A stretch of 64,000 bases of DNA from Jannaschia rubra. GTDB lineage: Bacteria; Pseudomonadota; Alphaproteobacteria; Rhodobacterales; Rhodobacteraceae. Every line of letters begins with the position of its first letter. Position 1 is the stretch's first letter. The position numbers and the translations under genes were made by a program. A model generated the notes under the pieces. It was given only the letters and a program-made list of their open reading frames with translations. It made no database searches and was not told the DNA's origin. This document shows positions 18,959-26,400 of the stretch, piece after piece. The stretch spans positions 1 to 64,000 of the forward strand of contig NZ_CXPG01000013.1 of NCBI RefSeq assembly GCF_001403735.1. Direction: 5' to 3'.

Positions 18959-19957
18959 TCAGGCCGCCTTGGACCTGTCCAGATCGGCCAGGACTTCGGC
19001 GGCAAGGGCGAAGGACTTCACCCGCGCATCGTGGTCGTGGATCTGCCCGGTCAGGATGAGTTCGTCCGGGGCATATCGTTCGATCATGGTGCGAAGCTGG
19101 GCGCGCACGCTACCCTTGGAGCCGACTGCCGACACCCGCAGCGCGTGGTTCACGGCACGGGTCATGTCCGCGCCGATCGCGGCCTCGATGTCGTCCACGG
19201 GCGCGGGCAGCTTGCCGGGCTGACCGGTCCGCAGGCGGGCGAAGGCCTGCTGCATGGAGGTCCGCAGGCGCACGCCTTCTGCATCGGTATCGGCCGCAAA
19301 GACGTTGGCGGCCAGCATGAAACGCGGACGGTCCAGCCGCGCCGAAGGCTGGAATCGTTCGCGATAGACGGCGACGGCCTGATCCAGCGCATCCGGCGCG
19401 AAGTGCGAGGCGAAAGCGTAGGGCAGGCCCAGATGCGCCGCGAGCTGCGCGCCATAGAGGCTGGATCCGAGGATCCAGATCGGCACATGCGTTCCCTCGC
19501 CTGGATGGGCGCGCACGGCGGCCCGGGGATCGGGATCACCGAAATAGGTCATCAGCTCGACCACGTCGTCGGGAAAGCGGTCCTGATCCATCCCGCGCCG
19601 CAGGGCCCGCGCGACGGCCATGTCGCCGCCGGGCGCGCGGCCCAGTCCCAGGTCGATCCGGTCCGGGTGGATCGTCGCAAGGGTGCCGAACTGCTCGGCA
19701 ATCGCCAGGGGCGCGTGGTTGGGCAACATGATGCCGCCGGCGCCCACGCGAATCGTCCGTGTCGCATCGGCGACATGGCCGATCAACACGGCGGTGGCCG
19801 CGCTTGCGATGCCCGGCATGTTGTGATGCTCCGCCAGCCAGTAGCGGGCATACCCCAGATCCTCGGCCCGACGGGCAAGGTCGACGGTGTTGGCGATGGC
19901 ACGACCGGCATCGGACCCTTCGGGCACGGGCGCAAGGTCGAGAACGGAATATCGCAT
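18959..19957 (-). CDS. LLM-class flavin-dependent oxidoreductase
   Basis: A 332-residue luciferase-like monooxygenase-family protein of the short MsnO8/YhbW type. It opens with the typical [14 protein letters not shown] and has [31 protein letters not shown] and [11 protein letters not shown], which form the flavin and substrate pocket. The fold is a TIM barrel using reduced FMN supplied by another reductase. The substrate is unknown. GGAGGT six to seven nt ahead of the ATG supports the start. The gene is divergent from hemP and probably monocistronic. Confidence 0.87.
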   Translation of the reverse strand: MRYSVLDLAPVPEGSDAGRAIANTVDLARRAEDLGYARYWLAEHHNMPGIASAATAVLIGHVADATRTIRVGAGGIMLPNHAPLAIAEQFGTLATIHPDRIDLGLGRAPGGDMAVARALRRGMDQDRFPDDVVELMTYFGDPDPRAAVRAHPGEGTHVPIWILGSSLYGAQLAAHLGLPYAFASHFAPDALDQAVAVYRERFQPSARLDRPRFMLAANVFAADTDAEGVRLRTSMQQAFARLRTGQPGKLPAPVDDIEAAIGADMTRAVNHALRVSAVGSKGSVRAQLRTMIERYAPDELILTGQIHDHDARVKSFALAAEVLADLDRSKAA

Positions 19958-20251
19958 GGCAGAACCTCCGGGGTGTTGCCATGTCAGGTAGGGGTGCGGA
20001 AGCGACGCTGCAACCCGGCCGGGAACGGGTCAAGAAGGGGCCAATCCCGGCATTTTCCGCTGATGCGTGTGAGCTGCTTGCAAAGACGACAAAATCTGTC
20101 AGGTTAAGCCTGCCCAGCCAGTCCGCCCCGGATCAGCCCGGTTCGTCTCGTCAAGATCAGGACCGACATGGACAGGATTCAAACACCGAAGGCTGATCCT
20201 TTGACCCCGACAACGCACCGGCCCTGTGCCGACAGGCCGGAGGCTTGGACG
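19958..20251. other. Divergent intergenic region upstream of hemP
   Basis: About 290 nt between the luciferase-like gene and hemP. The stretch 20078-20110 is A/T-richer (TTGCAAAGACGACAAAATC) and could hold the hemP promoter, but I see no clear -10 element and no convincing Fur, RirA or Irr box. No RNA gene is recognised. Confidence 0.35.
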
Positions 20252-20410
20252 ATGACCCGCGACCCGAATGACGCCAGGCTGACGCCGGACATTCCCGTCC
20301 ACGCGGCCGAGGACATCCTGGGCGATCTCGGGATGGCGCGGATCATGCTCGACGACCGGGTCTATACGCTGCGGTTGACGCGGGCGCGCAAGCTGATCCT
20401 GACGAAATGA
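20252..20410 (+). CDS. hemP: Hemin uptake protein HemP
   Basis: A 52-residue protein whose C-terminal half matches the HemP family: GMARIMLDDRVYTLRLTRARKLILTK, ending in the near-invariant LILTK. HemP is a small cytoplasmic factor needed for heme uptake in several proteobacteria, where it is thought to help express heme receptor genes. GGAGG lies eight nt before the ATG, which supports this start over the in-frame ATG at 20168. The next gene overlaps it by 4 nt (ATGA), so both are cotranslated. Iron control is expected from the family but no operator is obvious. Confidence 0.87.
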   Translation: MTRDPNDARLTPDIPVHAAEDILGDLGMARIMLDDRVYTLRLTRARKLILTK

Positions 20411-20904
20411 CGGTCCATCCTTTCCCAGGACCCGCTACGGCCGACGCCATGCTGGGCAATGCCGCGGGGGCGGCCGTCGTCGCCGACCTCCGCTCGGTCA
20501 CGCCAATGGTGCGGACCGCGGTGCTGATGCTGCGCGACTGGTGCGATGGGCCGGACGGCCAGCTTCGCGTCCGGTCCGCCTTTGCGGATGGCCTGTCGGC
20601 GGCGGAGGCACAGGCCGGCACGCACCATTTCGAGGCGCTGGTCCGCGGCCTGACCCTGCGGGGCCGGCGCCCGTTCCTTCGGCATGCCTTGGCCTGTCGC
20701 TGCGTCGGCGCGGACGAGGCCGTCTTCGCCAACCTACTGGCCGTCGCGGCGTCCGGCGATCACGAGGATGCGATGCTCATCGCGTCGCTTCTGGTTCCTG
20801 GCGAAGTCCTGCCACTGGTCGTCAACGACGCCGCGCAGGCGGGGCTCGCCATCCGGCGCATCGTGCTGCGACAGCAATCCCAACGGCACGCGCCGCTGCA
20901 CTGA
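20407..20904 (+). CDS. Unrecognised protein cotranslated with hemP
   Basis: A 165-residue soluble protein, rich in Ala and Leu, with no signal peptide or membrane helix. Mid-protein there is a pair of Cys (HALACRCVGADE). A His pair (THHFEAL) precedes it. I recognise no family. Its ATG overlaps the hemP stop by 4 nt, which ties it to heme or iron acquisition by context only. A run of helices and the Cys/His residues would allow heme or metal binding, but that is speculation. Confidence 0.65.
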   Translation: MTVHPFPGPATADAMLGNAAGAAVVADLRSVTPMVRTAVLMLRDWCDGPDGQLRVRSAFADGLSAAEAQAGTHHFEALVRGLTLRGRRPFLRHALACRCVGADEAVFANLLAVAASGDHEDAMLIASLLVPGEVLPLVVNDAAQAGLAIRRIVLRQQSQRHAPLH

Positions 20905-21046
20905 CGGGAAAGGCGATGCGTGGCTCGCCCTCGTGTGACCACCATGGCGGGTCGGTCGCCTTGGATGATCGCACGAAGCGGGGTGCAGCGGTTCGACAGC
21001 CGCGAGCCAACCTTCCGGTTCCCATCTGCCAGATCCGACCGGACAA

Positions 21047-21066
21047 GTCGAAAAATTTGCCTCGAC
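21047..21066. promoter_or_regulatory. Inverted repeat GTCGA-N10-TCGAC upstream of ureidoglycine aminohydrolase
   Basis: The two 5-bp arms flank an A/T-rich centre (AAAATTTGCC) in a 259-nt gap, about 100 nt ahead of the start codon. The symmetry and A/T core suit a regulator-binding site near a promoter. The regulator is unknown. Confidence 0.35.
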
Positions 21067-21163
21067 TGACAAAAAATCCCGAATGATCCTTCAGGGATAA
21101 CCCGCATTGGCTCGGCCCGGGTCACGCGCGACCCTGCGCGCGGAGCCAACGAACGGAGCAGGC

Positions 21164-21994
21164 ATGACCGAGCGCACCTATTTCGCCCCCATGGGCGGCC
21201 ACCCGCCGCAGACCGACCTGCTGACCGACCGGGCCGTGTTCACCGACGCCTATGCCGTGATCCCGAAGGGGACGATGCGCGACATCGTGACGAGCTTCCT
21301 GCCGTTCTGGGAAGACACCCGTCTCTGGGTCATCGCGCGTCCCCTGTCGGGTTTCGCCGAGACGTTCAGCCACTACATCATGGAGGTGCAGCCGGGCGGC
21401 GGGTCCGACCGGCCGGAGCTGGACGAGGGCGCGCAGGGTGTGCTGTTCGTGGTGGAGGGCGAGGTCGCCGTGACCGTCGGAGGCGAGGCTCATGTGCTGA
21501 CGCCCGGCAGCTATGCCTATATTCCCGCGGGTGCCGACTGGAGCCTTCGCAACGAGAGCGGCGCGGTGACGCGGTTCCACTGGATCCGCAAGGCATACGA
21601 GGCGGTTGAGGGGATCGACAGGCCCGAGCCCCTGATCCTGAACGAAGCCGATATCGCGCCCACCGTCATGCCCGACACGAACGGCGCCTGGGCCACCACG
21701 CGCTTCGTCGATCCCAACGACCTGCGCCACGACATGCATGTCACCATCGTCACCTTCCAGCCGGGCGGGGTGATCCCGTTTCTGGAAACGCATGTGATGG
21801 AACACGGGCTTTATGTTCTGGAGGGCAAGGCCGTCTACAAGCTCAACAACGATTGGGTCGAGGTCGAGGCGGGCGACTACATGTGGCTGCGCGCCTTTTG
21901 CCCGCAGGCCTGCTATGCTGGCGGTCCGGGGCCGTTCCGGTATCTTCTCTACAAGGACGTGAACCGGCATATGGGCTTGCCGCGCCGGGGGTGA
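21164..21994 (+). CDS. allE: (S)-ureidoglycine aminohydrolase
   Basis: A 276-residue bicupin that hydrolyses (S)-ureidoglycine to (S)-ureidoglycolate and ammonia, a late step of allantoin breakdown. Two cupin domains are visible: the first at about residues 60-145 (SHYIMEVQPGGGSD to GSYAYIPAGADWSLRN), the second at about 190-265 (MHVTIVTFQPGGVIPFLETH with MEHGLYVLEGKAVY). The second holds the likely Mn ligands (ETH, EH and a late Gln/His). The start is the ATG preceded by CGGAGCAGGC. It runs convergent into bhcR. Its product is the substrate of the AllA encoded at 34 kb, whose reaction releases glyoxylate, the substrate of the neighbouring bhc enzymes. Confidence 0.88.
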   Translation: MTERTYFAPMGGHPPQTDLLTDRAVFTDAYAVIPKGTMRDIVTSFLPFWEDTRLWVIARPLSGFAETFSHYIMEVQPGGGSDRPELDEGAQGVLFVVEGEVAVTVGGEAHVLTPGSYAYIPAGADWSLRNESGAVTRFHWIRKAYEAVEGIDRPEPLILNEADIAPTVMPDTNGAWATTRFVDPNDLRHDMHVTIVTFQPGGVIPFLETHVMEHGLYVLEGKAVYKLNNDWVEVEAGDYMWLRAFCPQACYAGGPGPFRYLLYKDVNRHMGLPRRG

Positions 21995-22003
21995 AAGTCA
22001 CCC
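21989..22003. terminator. Small hairpin spanning two convergent stop codons
   Basis: GGGTGA and TCACCC pair across AAG, so the stop codons of allE and bhcR form the two arms of a 6-bp stem. Only three bases separate the genes. No U-run follows, so its efficiency as a terminator is doubtful. Confidence 0.35.
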
Positions 22004-22822
22004 GCCGGGTGCCCCGATGGCGGCCGACACCTCGGCTGCGGCGGCGATGACCGCGCGGGCGAGGTCGGGGACGTGATCGGGCGAGACGCGGCTGGTCGGA
22101 CCGGAGACCGAAATTCCGGCCACGACCTCTCCGTGGACGTTGCGGATCGGGGCAGCGATGCAGCGCATGCCCAGATTGCGCTCCTGATCGTCGACGGCAT
22201 GGCCGCGCGCCCGGATCAGGTCCAGATCCGCGCGCAGCCTGCCCAGGTCGGCAAGCGTGTGAGGCGTGAAGCTCTCCAGCCCCTTTGCCGCGACCTGTTC
22301 CAGCCGGCCGGCGGGCGCATGGGCGAGAAGCACCTTGCCGATGCCCGAGGCGTGGAGCGGCGACAGGGTGCCGGGCGGAAAGAAGGCGCGGATCGGGGCG
22401 TGGGTCTCGACCTGACTGACGAAGAGGACAGCTCCGTCCTTTTCCACCCCGAGGTTCGCCGTCTCGCCCGTCGTCTTCATCAGCCCGCGCAGCACGGCCC
22501 GGCTGCGTTCCACCAGCGACGTGCGCCGCAGGAAGGCCGATCCGATGCGAAAGGCGTCCGCGCCGATGTGCCAGGTCTGTTGGGCGGCATCCACCTCGAC
22601 GACGCCGTGGAGCGCGAAGGTGCTGAGGATGCGGTAGACGGTGGCCGGCGACTCCTCCAGCCCCTGTGCCAGTTCGCTGAGCGAGGCGCTTTCCATATGC
22701 GACAGTTCATCGAGCACCATAAGCGCCCTGTCGAGCGACTTGATCGTGTTCTGCTCAGTGCGCGCATCGAAAGCACGGGGGCGGCCGCGGGCCCTGCGGA
22801 CAGGATTGTCTTGAAAATCCAT
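21998..22822 (-). CDS. bhcR: IclR-family regulator of the beta-hydroxyaspartate cycle
   Basis: A 274-residue IclR regulator. The winged helix-turn-helix (about residues 25-90) contains SLDRALMVLDELSHM and LSELAQGLEESPATVYRIL. The C-terminal effector domain (about 105-265) has LHASGIGKVLLAHAP and DDQERNLGMRCIAAPI, ending VAGISVSGP. A basic N-terminal extension RRARGRPRAF resembles an AT-hook. In Paracoccus, BhcR is known to control bhcABCD in response to glyoxylate; divergent placement 171 nt from bhcA supports the same role. The start is taken at 22822 because AGGA precedes it; the longer frame overlaps likely operators. Confidence 0.9.
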   Translation of the reverse strand: MDFQDNPVRRARGRPRAFDARTEQNTIKSLDRALMVLDELSHMESASLSELAQGLEESPATVYRILSTFALHGVVEVDAAQQTWHIGADAFRIGSAFLRRTSLVERSRAVLRGLMKTTGETANLGVEKDGAVLFVSQVETHAPIRAFFPPGTLSPLHASGIGKVLLAHAPAGRLEQVAAKGLESFTPHTLADLGRLRADLDLIRARGHAVDDQERNLGMRCIAAPIRNVHGEVVAGISVSGPTSRVSPDHVPDLARAVIAAAAEVSAAIGAPGG

Positions 22823-22852
22823 AAGGTCATCCTGCACATTTGCGGAAAGCAA

Positions 22853-22867
22853 TTTCACGCTATGAAA
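22853..22867. promoter_or_regulatory. Candidate BhcR operator 1 (TTTCA-N5-TGAAA)
   Basis: A perfect inverted repeat with 5-bp arms and a 5-nt spacer, 31 nt upstream of the bhcR start, where it could repress bhcR itself. The same half-sites recur in the gap, at 22893 and in the second palindrome at 22914-22928. Confidence 0.5.
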
Positions 22868-22913
22868 AATATAAGATACTGACAAGACGCCGTTTCACGG
22901 ATCGGATCGAAAA

Positions 22914-22928
22914 TGAAATTGGTTTTCA
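22914..22928. promoter_or_regulatory. Candidate BhcR operator 2 (TGAAA-N5-TTTCA)
   Basis: A mirror-order palindrome with the same arms and spacer as the first site, 66 nt before bhcA and therefore close to where its promoter should lie. Together with an isolated TTTCA at 22893, five half-sites fall within 76 nt. Confidence 0.5.
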
Positions 22929-22993
22929 AAAAAGTATGCCGGGGAGGGCCCAGAGGGTAGGGTATCGTCAACCCAAGCCCTGCGGAGGATGTC

Positions 22994-24181
22994 ATGAACT
23001 TTCAGAACCCCGTTTTCATTCCCGGCCCGACCAACATGCCCGAGGCGATCCGGCAGGCATGCTACATGCCGACGATCGACCATCGCTCGCCGGTGTTCGG
23101 CAAGATCCTGAACCCCTGCCTCGAAGGGGTACGGAAGGTCCTCAAGTCCGATAGCGCCCGGATCTTCATCTTCCCCTCCACCGGCACCGGCGGGTGGGAG
23201 ACGGCGCTGACCAACACCCTGTCGCCCGGCGACGGCATCCTGGCCGCACGCAACGGCATGTTCAGCCACCGCTGGATCGACATGTGTCAGCGTCACGGCC
23301 TTGACGTCACCGTCGTCGAGACGCCCTGGGGCGAGGGCCTGCCCGCCGAAAATTACGAGGAGGTCCTGAAGGCCGACAAGGATCACAGGATCAAGGCCGT
23401 GCTGGCCACGCACAACGAGACGGCGACCGGCGTGAAGTCCGACATTGCCGCGGTCCGCCGTGCGCTGGACGCGGCCCGCCACCCGGCGCTGCTGTTCGTC
23501 GACGGCGTCAGCTCGATCGGGTCGATGGACTTCCGCTTCGACGACTGGGGCGTGGACGTGGCCGTGACAGGCTCGCAGAAGGGCTTCATGCTGCCGGCCG
23601 GCCTCGCCATCGTGGGCTTCAGCGACAAGGCCATGAAAGCCACCGAGACGGCGAAGCTGCCCCGCACGTTCTTCGACGTCCGCGACATGGGCAAGGGCTA
23701 TGACAACAATGCGTTTCCCTACACGCCGCCGGTCGGTCTGATGAATGGCCTGAAGCTGTCGCTCGACATGCTGCTGGACGAAGGGCTGGAGAACGTCTTC
23801 GCCCGCCATCACCGCATCGCCGAAGGCGTGCGCCGCGCGGTCCGTGCCTGGGGCCTGGAGCTTTGCGCGGTTTCGCCCGACCTCTATTCCGACACCGTCT
23901 CGGCCATCCGCACGCCCGAGGGGTTCAACGCCACCGACATCGTGACCGTCGCCGCGCGTGACTACGACATGGCCTTCGGTGTGGGGCTCGGAGAGGTCGC
24001 GGGCAAGGTGTTCCGCATCGGACACCTCGGCTCGCTCACGGATGCGATGATGCTGTCGGGGCTGGGCGTGGCCGAAATGGTCATGGTCGATCTGGGTCTC
24101 GACGTGAAGCTCGGATCCGGCGTGTCGGCGGCGCAGGAGTTCTATCGCCACGGCGGCACCGCCAGGAAGGCGGCGGCGTGA
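22994..24181 (+). CDS. bhcA: Aspartate-glyoxylate aminotransferase
   Basis: A 395-residue fold-type I (class V) PLP aminotransferase. In the beta-hydroxyaspartate cycle BhcA transfers the amino group of aspartate to glyoxylate, giving oxaloacetate and glycine. The PLP lysine is K196 in VTGSQKGFML; PSTGTGGWETALTN (about 61-74) binds the phosphate and DGVSSIGSMDF holds the Asp that contacts the ring. It begins after GCGGAGG and heads bhcABCD. On sequence alone it could be read as a serine-, alanine- or ureidoglycine-glyoxylate aminotransferase of the same class; the four-gene order decides for BhcA. Confidence 0.92.
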   Translation: MNFQNPVFIPGPTNMPEAIRQACYMPTIDHRSPVFGKILNPCLEGVRKVLKSDSARIFIFPSTGTGGWETALTNTLSPGDGILAARNGMFSHRWIDMCQRHGLDVTVVETPWGEGLPAENYEEVLKADKDHRIKAVLATHNETATGVKSDIAAVRRALDAARHPALLFVDGVSSIGSMDFRFDDWGVDVAVTGSQKGFMLPAGLAIVGFSDKAMKATETAKLPRTFFDVRDMGKGYDNNAFPYTPPVGLMNGLKLSLDMLLDEGLENVFARHHRIAEGVRRAVRAWGLELCAVSPDLYSDTVSAIRTPEGFNATDIVTVAARDYDMAFGVGLGEVAGKVFRIGHLGSLTDAMMLSGLGVAEMVMVDLGLDVKLGSGVSAAQEFYRHGGTARKAAA

Positions 24182-25161
24182 TGGACGGGTCGGACATGTA
24201 CATCCCCACCTTTCAGGACGTGAAGGATGCGCATGAGCGCATCCGCCCCTACATCCACCGCACGCCCGTCCTGACGTCGAGCTATCTCAACGGGCTGGCC
24301 GGCTGCGAGATGTTCTTCAAGTGCGAGAACTTCCAGAAGGCGGGCGCCTTCAAGGTGCGCGGCGCGTCCAACGCGGTCTTCGGCCTGTCCGACGAGCAGG
24401 CGACGCGGGGTGTCGCCACGCATAGCTCGGGCAACCACGCGCTCTCGCTGTCCTACGCGGCCGGTCGGCGGGGCATTCCTTGCCACGTCGTCATGCCGCG
24501 CACGGCGCCCCAGGCCAAGAAGGACGCGGTACGCGGATACGGCGGCATCATCACCGAATGCGAGCCCTCGACTTCGAGCCGGGAGGAAGTCTTCGCCAAG
24601 GTCCAGGCCGAGACGGGTGCCGACTTCGTCCACCCCTACAACGACCCGCGCGTGATCGCGGGGCAAGGGACCTGCTCGCGCGAATTCATGGAGCAGATGG
24701 AGGACCACGGCGGGGCGGTCGACATGATGGTCGCGCCCATCGGCGGCGGCGGCATGATCTCCGGCACCTGCCTGACGCTGTCGACCATCGCGCCCGACGT
24801 GAAGATCATTGCGGCCGAACCCGAACAGGCCGACGATGCGGCACGGTCGTTCAGGGCGGGACACATCATCGCCGACGACGCGCCCGACACGGTGGCCGAC
24901 GGCCTGAAGGTGCCCCTCAAGGAGCTGACGTGGCACTTCGTGTCGAACCACGTCACCGACATCCTGACGGCCAGCGAGCAGGAGATCATCGACGCGATGC
25001 GCCTGACCTGGCAGCGGATGAAGATCGTGATGGAGCCAAGCTGCGCCGTGCCGCTGGCCGTGATCCTGAAGAACAAGGACGTCTTCGCCGGCAAGCGCGT
25101 GGGCGTCGTCATCACCGGCGGAAACGTCGACCTGGGCAAGCTGCCCTGGATGCAGAACTGA
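24181..25161 (+). CDS. bhcB: beta-Hydroxyaspartate dehydratase
   Basis: A 326-residue fold-type II PLP enzyme of the threonine dehydratase/serine racemase family. BhcB dehydrates (2R,3S)-beta-hydroxyaspartate to iminosuccinate. The PLP lysine is K58 in KAGAFKVRGASNAVF. The phosphate loop is APIGGGGMISG (about residues 183-193), and SSGNHALSLSYAA is the conserved catalytic-loop segment. The start could be ATG 24181 (overlapping the bhcA stop), GTG 24178 or ATG 24196. Alone it would be annotated as threonine ammonia-lyase; the operon identifies it. Confidence 0.92.
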   Translation: MDGSDMYIPTFQDVKDAHERIRPYIHRTPVLTSSYLNGLAGCEMFFKCENFQKAGAFKVRGASNAVFGLSDEQATRGVATHSSGNHALSLSYAAGRRGIPCHVVMPRTAPQAKKDAVRGYGGIITECEPSTSSREEVFAKVQAETGADFVHPYNDPRVIAGQGTCSREFMEQMEDHGGAVDMMVAPIGGGGMISGTCLTLSTIAPDVKIIAAEPEQADDAARSFRAGHIIADDAPDTVADGLKVPLKELTWHFVSNHVTDILTASEQEIIDAMRLTWQRMKIVMEPSCAVPLAVILKNKDVFAGKRVGVVITGGNVDLGKLPWMQN

Positions 25162-25172
25162 AAGGCCAGACC

Positions 25173-26333
25173 ATGAAAGACCTCAACTACGACGATCTCG
25201 AAGTCGGCTATGACGTCCCCGCCGTTCCCGGCATGGACGAGGCCGACATCCAGACGCCCTGCCTGATCCTCGATCTGGACGCGCTGGAGCGGAACATCAG
25301 GAAGATGGGCGACTATGCCAAGGCGCACGGCATGCGCCACCGCAGCCACGGCAAGATGCACAAGTCCGTCGACGTCCAGAAGCTGCAGGAGGAACTGGGC
25401 GGCGCGGTCGGCGTCTGCTGCCAGAAGGTGTCGGAGGCCGAGGTCTTCGTGCGCGGCGGCATCAAGGACGTGCTGGTGTCGAACCAGGTGCGCGACCCGG
25501 CCAAGATCGACAGGCTGGCCTCCCTGCCCAAGATGGGCTCGAAGATCACGGTGTGTCTCGACGATGTGGACAACGTGGCGGACCTGTCGGAGGCTGCCGT
25601 CCGGCACGGCACGACGATCCACTGCTTCATCGAGATCGACTGCGGCGCCGGCCGCTGCGGCGTCCGCACCGCGGATGCGGTGGTCGAGATCGCCCAGGCC
25701 ATCGACGCGGCGGAGGGGCTGAAGTTCACCGGCATCCAGGCCTACCAGGGCGCGATGCAGCACATGGACAGCTATGCCGACCGCAAGGCCAAGATCGATG
25801 CGGCTGTGGCGCAGGTGAAGGAAGCCGTCGACGCCCTGACCGAGGTCGGGCTGAAGCCGGAGTTCGTCTCGGGCGGCGGCACGGGAAGCTATTACTTCGA
25901 AAGCAACTCGGGCGTCTACAACGAGCTTCAGTGCGGCTCCTATGCCTTCATGGATGCGGACTACGGTCGTATCCAGGACAAGGACGGCAACCGCATCGAC
26001 CAGGGCGAATGGGAGAACGCGCTGTTCATCCTGACCTCGGTCATGAGCCACGCCAAGCCCGACAAGGCCATCGTGGATGCGGGCCTCAAGGCGCAGTCGG
26101 TCGACAGCGGCCTGCCGTTCATCTTCGGGCGCGACGACGTGGAATACGTCAAATGCTCGGACGAGCATGGGGTGGTTTCCGACCCGAAGGGCGTCCTCAA
26201 GGTCAACGACAAGCTGCGCCTCGTGCCCGGCCATTGCGACCCCACCTGCAACGTCCACGACTGGTATGTCGGCGTGCGCGGCGGCAAGGTCGAGACGCTG
26301 TGGCCCGTGTCCGCGCGCGGCAAGGCATACTGA
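25173..26333 (+). CDS. bhcC: beta-Hydroxyaspartate aldolase
   Basis: A 386-residue fold-type III PLP and metal-dependent aldolase of the D-threonine aldolase family. In the cycle BhcC condenses glyoxylate and glycine to (2R,3S)-beta-hydroxyaspartate, the carbon-joining step. The PLP lysine is K61 in RHRSHGKMHKS. The C-terminal GHCDPTCNVHDWYV provides the His and Cys/Asp that bind the divalent metal. FVSGGGTGSYYF is the PLP-phosphate loop. AAAGG precedes the ATG, 11 nt after bhcB. The upstream open frame is a shadow of bhcB. Confidence 0.93.
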   Translation: MKDLNYDDLEVGYDVPAVPGMDEADIQTPCLILDLDALERNIRKMGDYAKAHGMRHRSHGKMHKSVDVQKLQEELGGAVGVCCQKVSEAEVFVRGGIKDVLVSNQVRDPAKIDRLASLPKMGSKITVCLDDVDNVADLSEAAVRHGTTIHCFIEIDCGAGRCGVRTADAVVEIAQAIDAAEGLKFTGIQAYQGAMQHMDSYADRKAKIDAAVAQVKEAVDALTEVGLKPEFVSGGGTGSYYFESNSGVYNELQCGSYAFMDADYGRIQDKDGNRIDQGEWENALFILTSVMSHAKPDKAIVDAGLKAQSVDSGLPFIFGRDDVEYVKCSDEHGVVSDPKGVLKVNDKLRLVPGHCDPTCNVHDWYVGVRGGKVETLWPVSARGKAY

Positions 26334-26349
26334 GTTCGGATCCATGACT

Positions 26350-26377
26350 ACGACGGGGCCGGCACCGGCCCCGTCGT
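26350..26377 (+). promoter_or_regulatory. 13-bp intercistronic hairpin between bhcC and bhcD
   Basis: ACGACGGGGCCGG pairs without mismatch to the following bases across a CA loop, 17 nt after the bhcC stop and 24 nt before the bhcD start. No U-run follows, so it is more likely an RNA-stabilising or attenuating element that sets different levels of bhcABC and bhcD than a full terminator. Confidence 0.65.
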
Positions 26378-26400
26378 CCCCCCGGCAGGAGACCCGCCCA

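Noticed and set aside
22994-24181. Ureidoglycine-glyoxylate or serine-glyoxylate aminotransferase as the identity of the gene after bhcR
   Set aside because: Same enzyme class and next to purine genes, but the following bhcB, bhcC and bhcD and the divergent IclR regulator match the beta-hydroxyaspartate cycle order.
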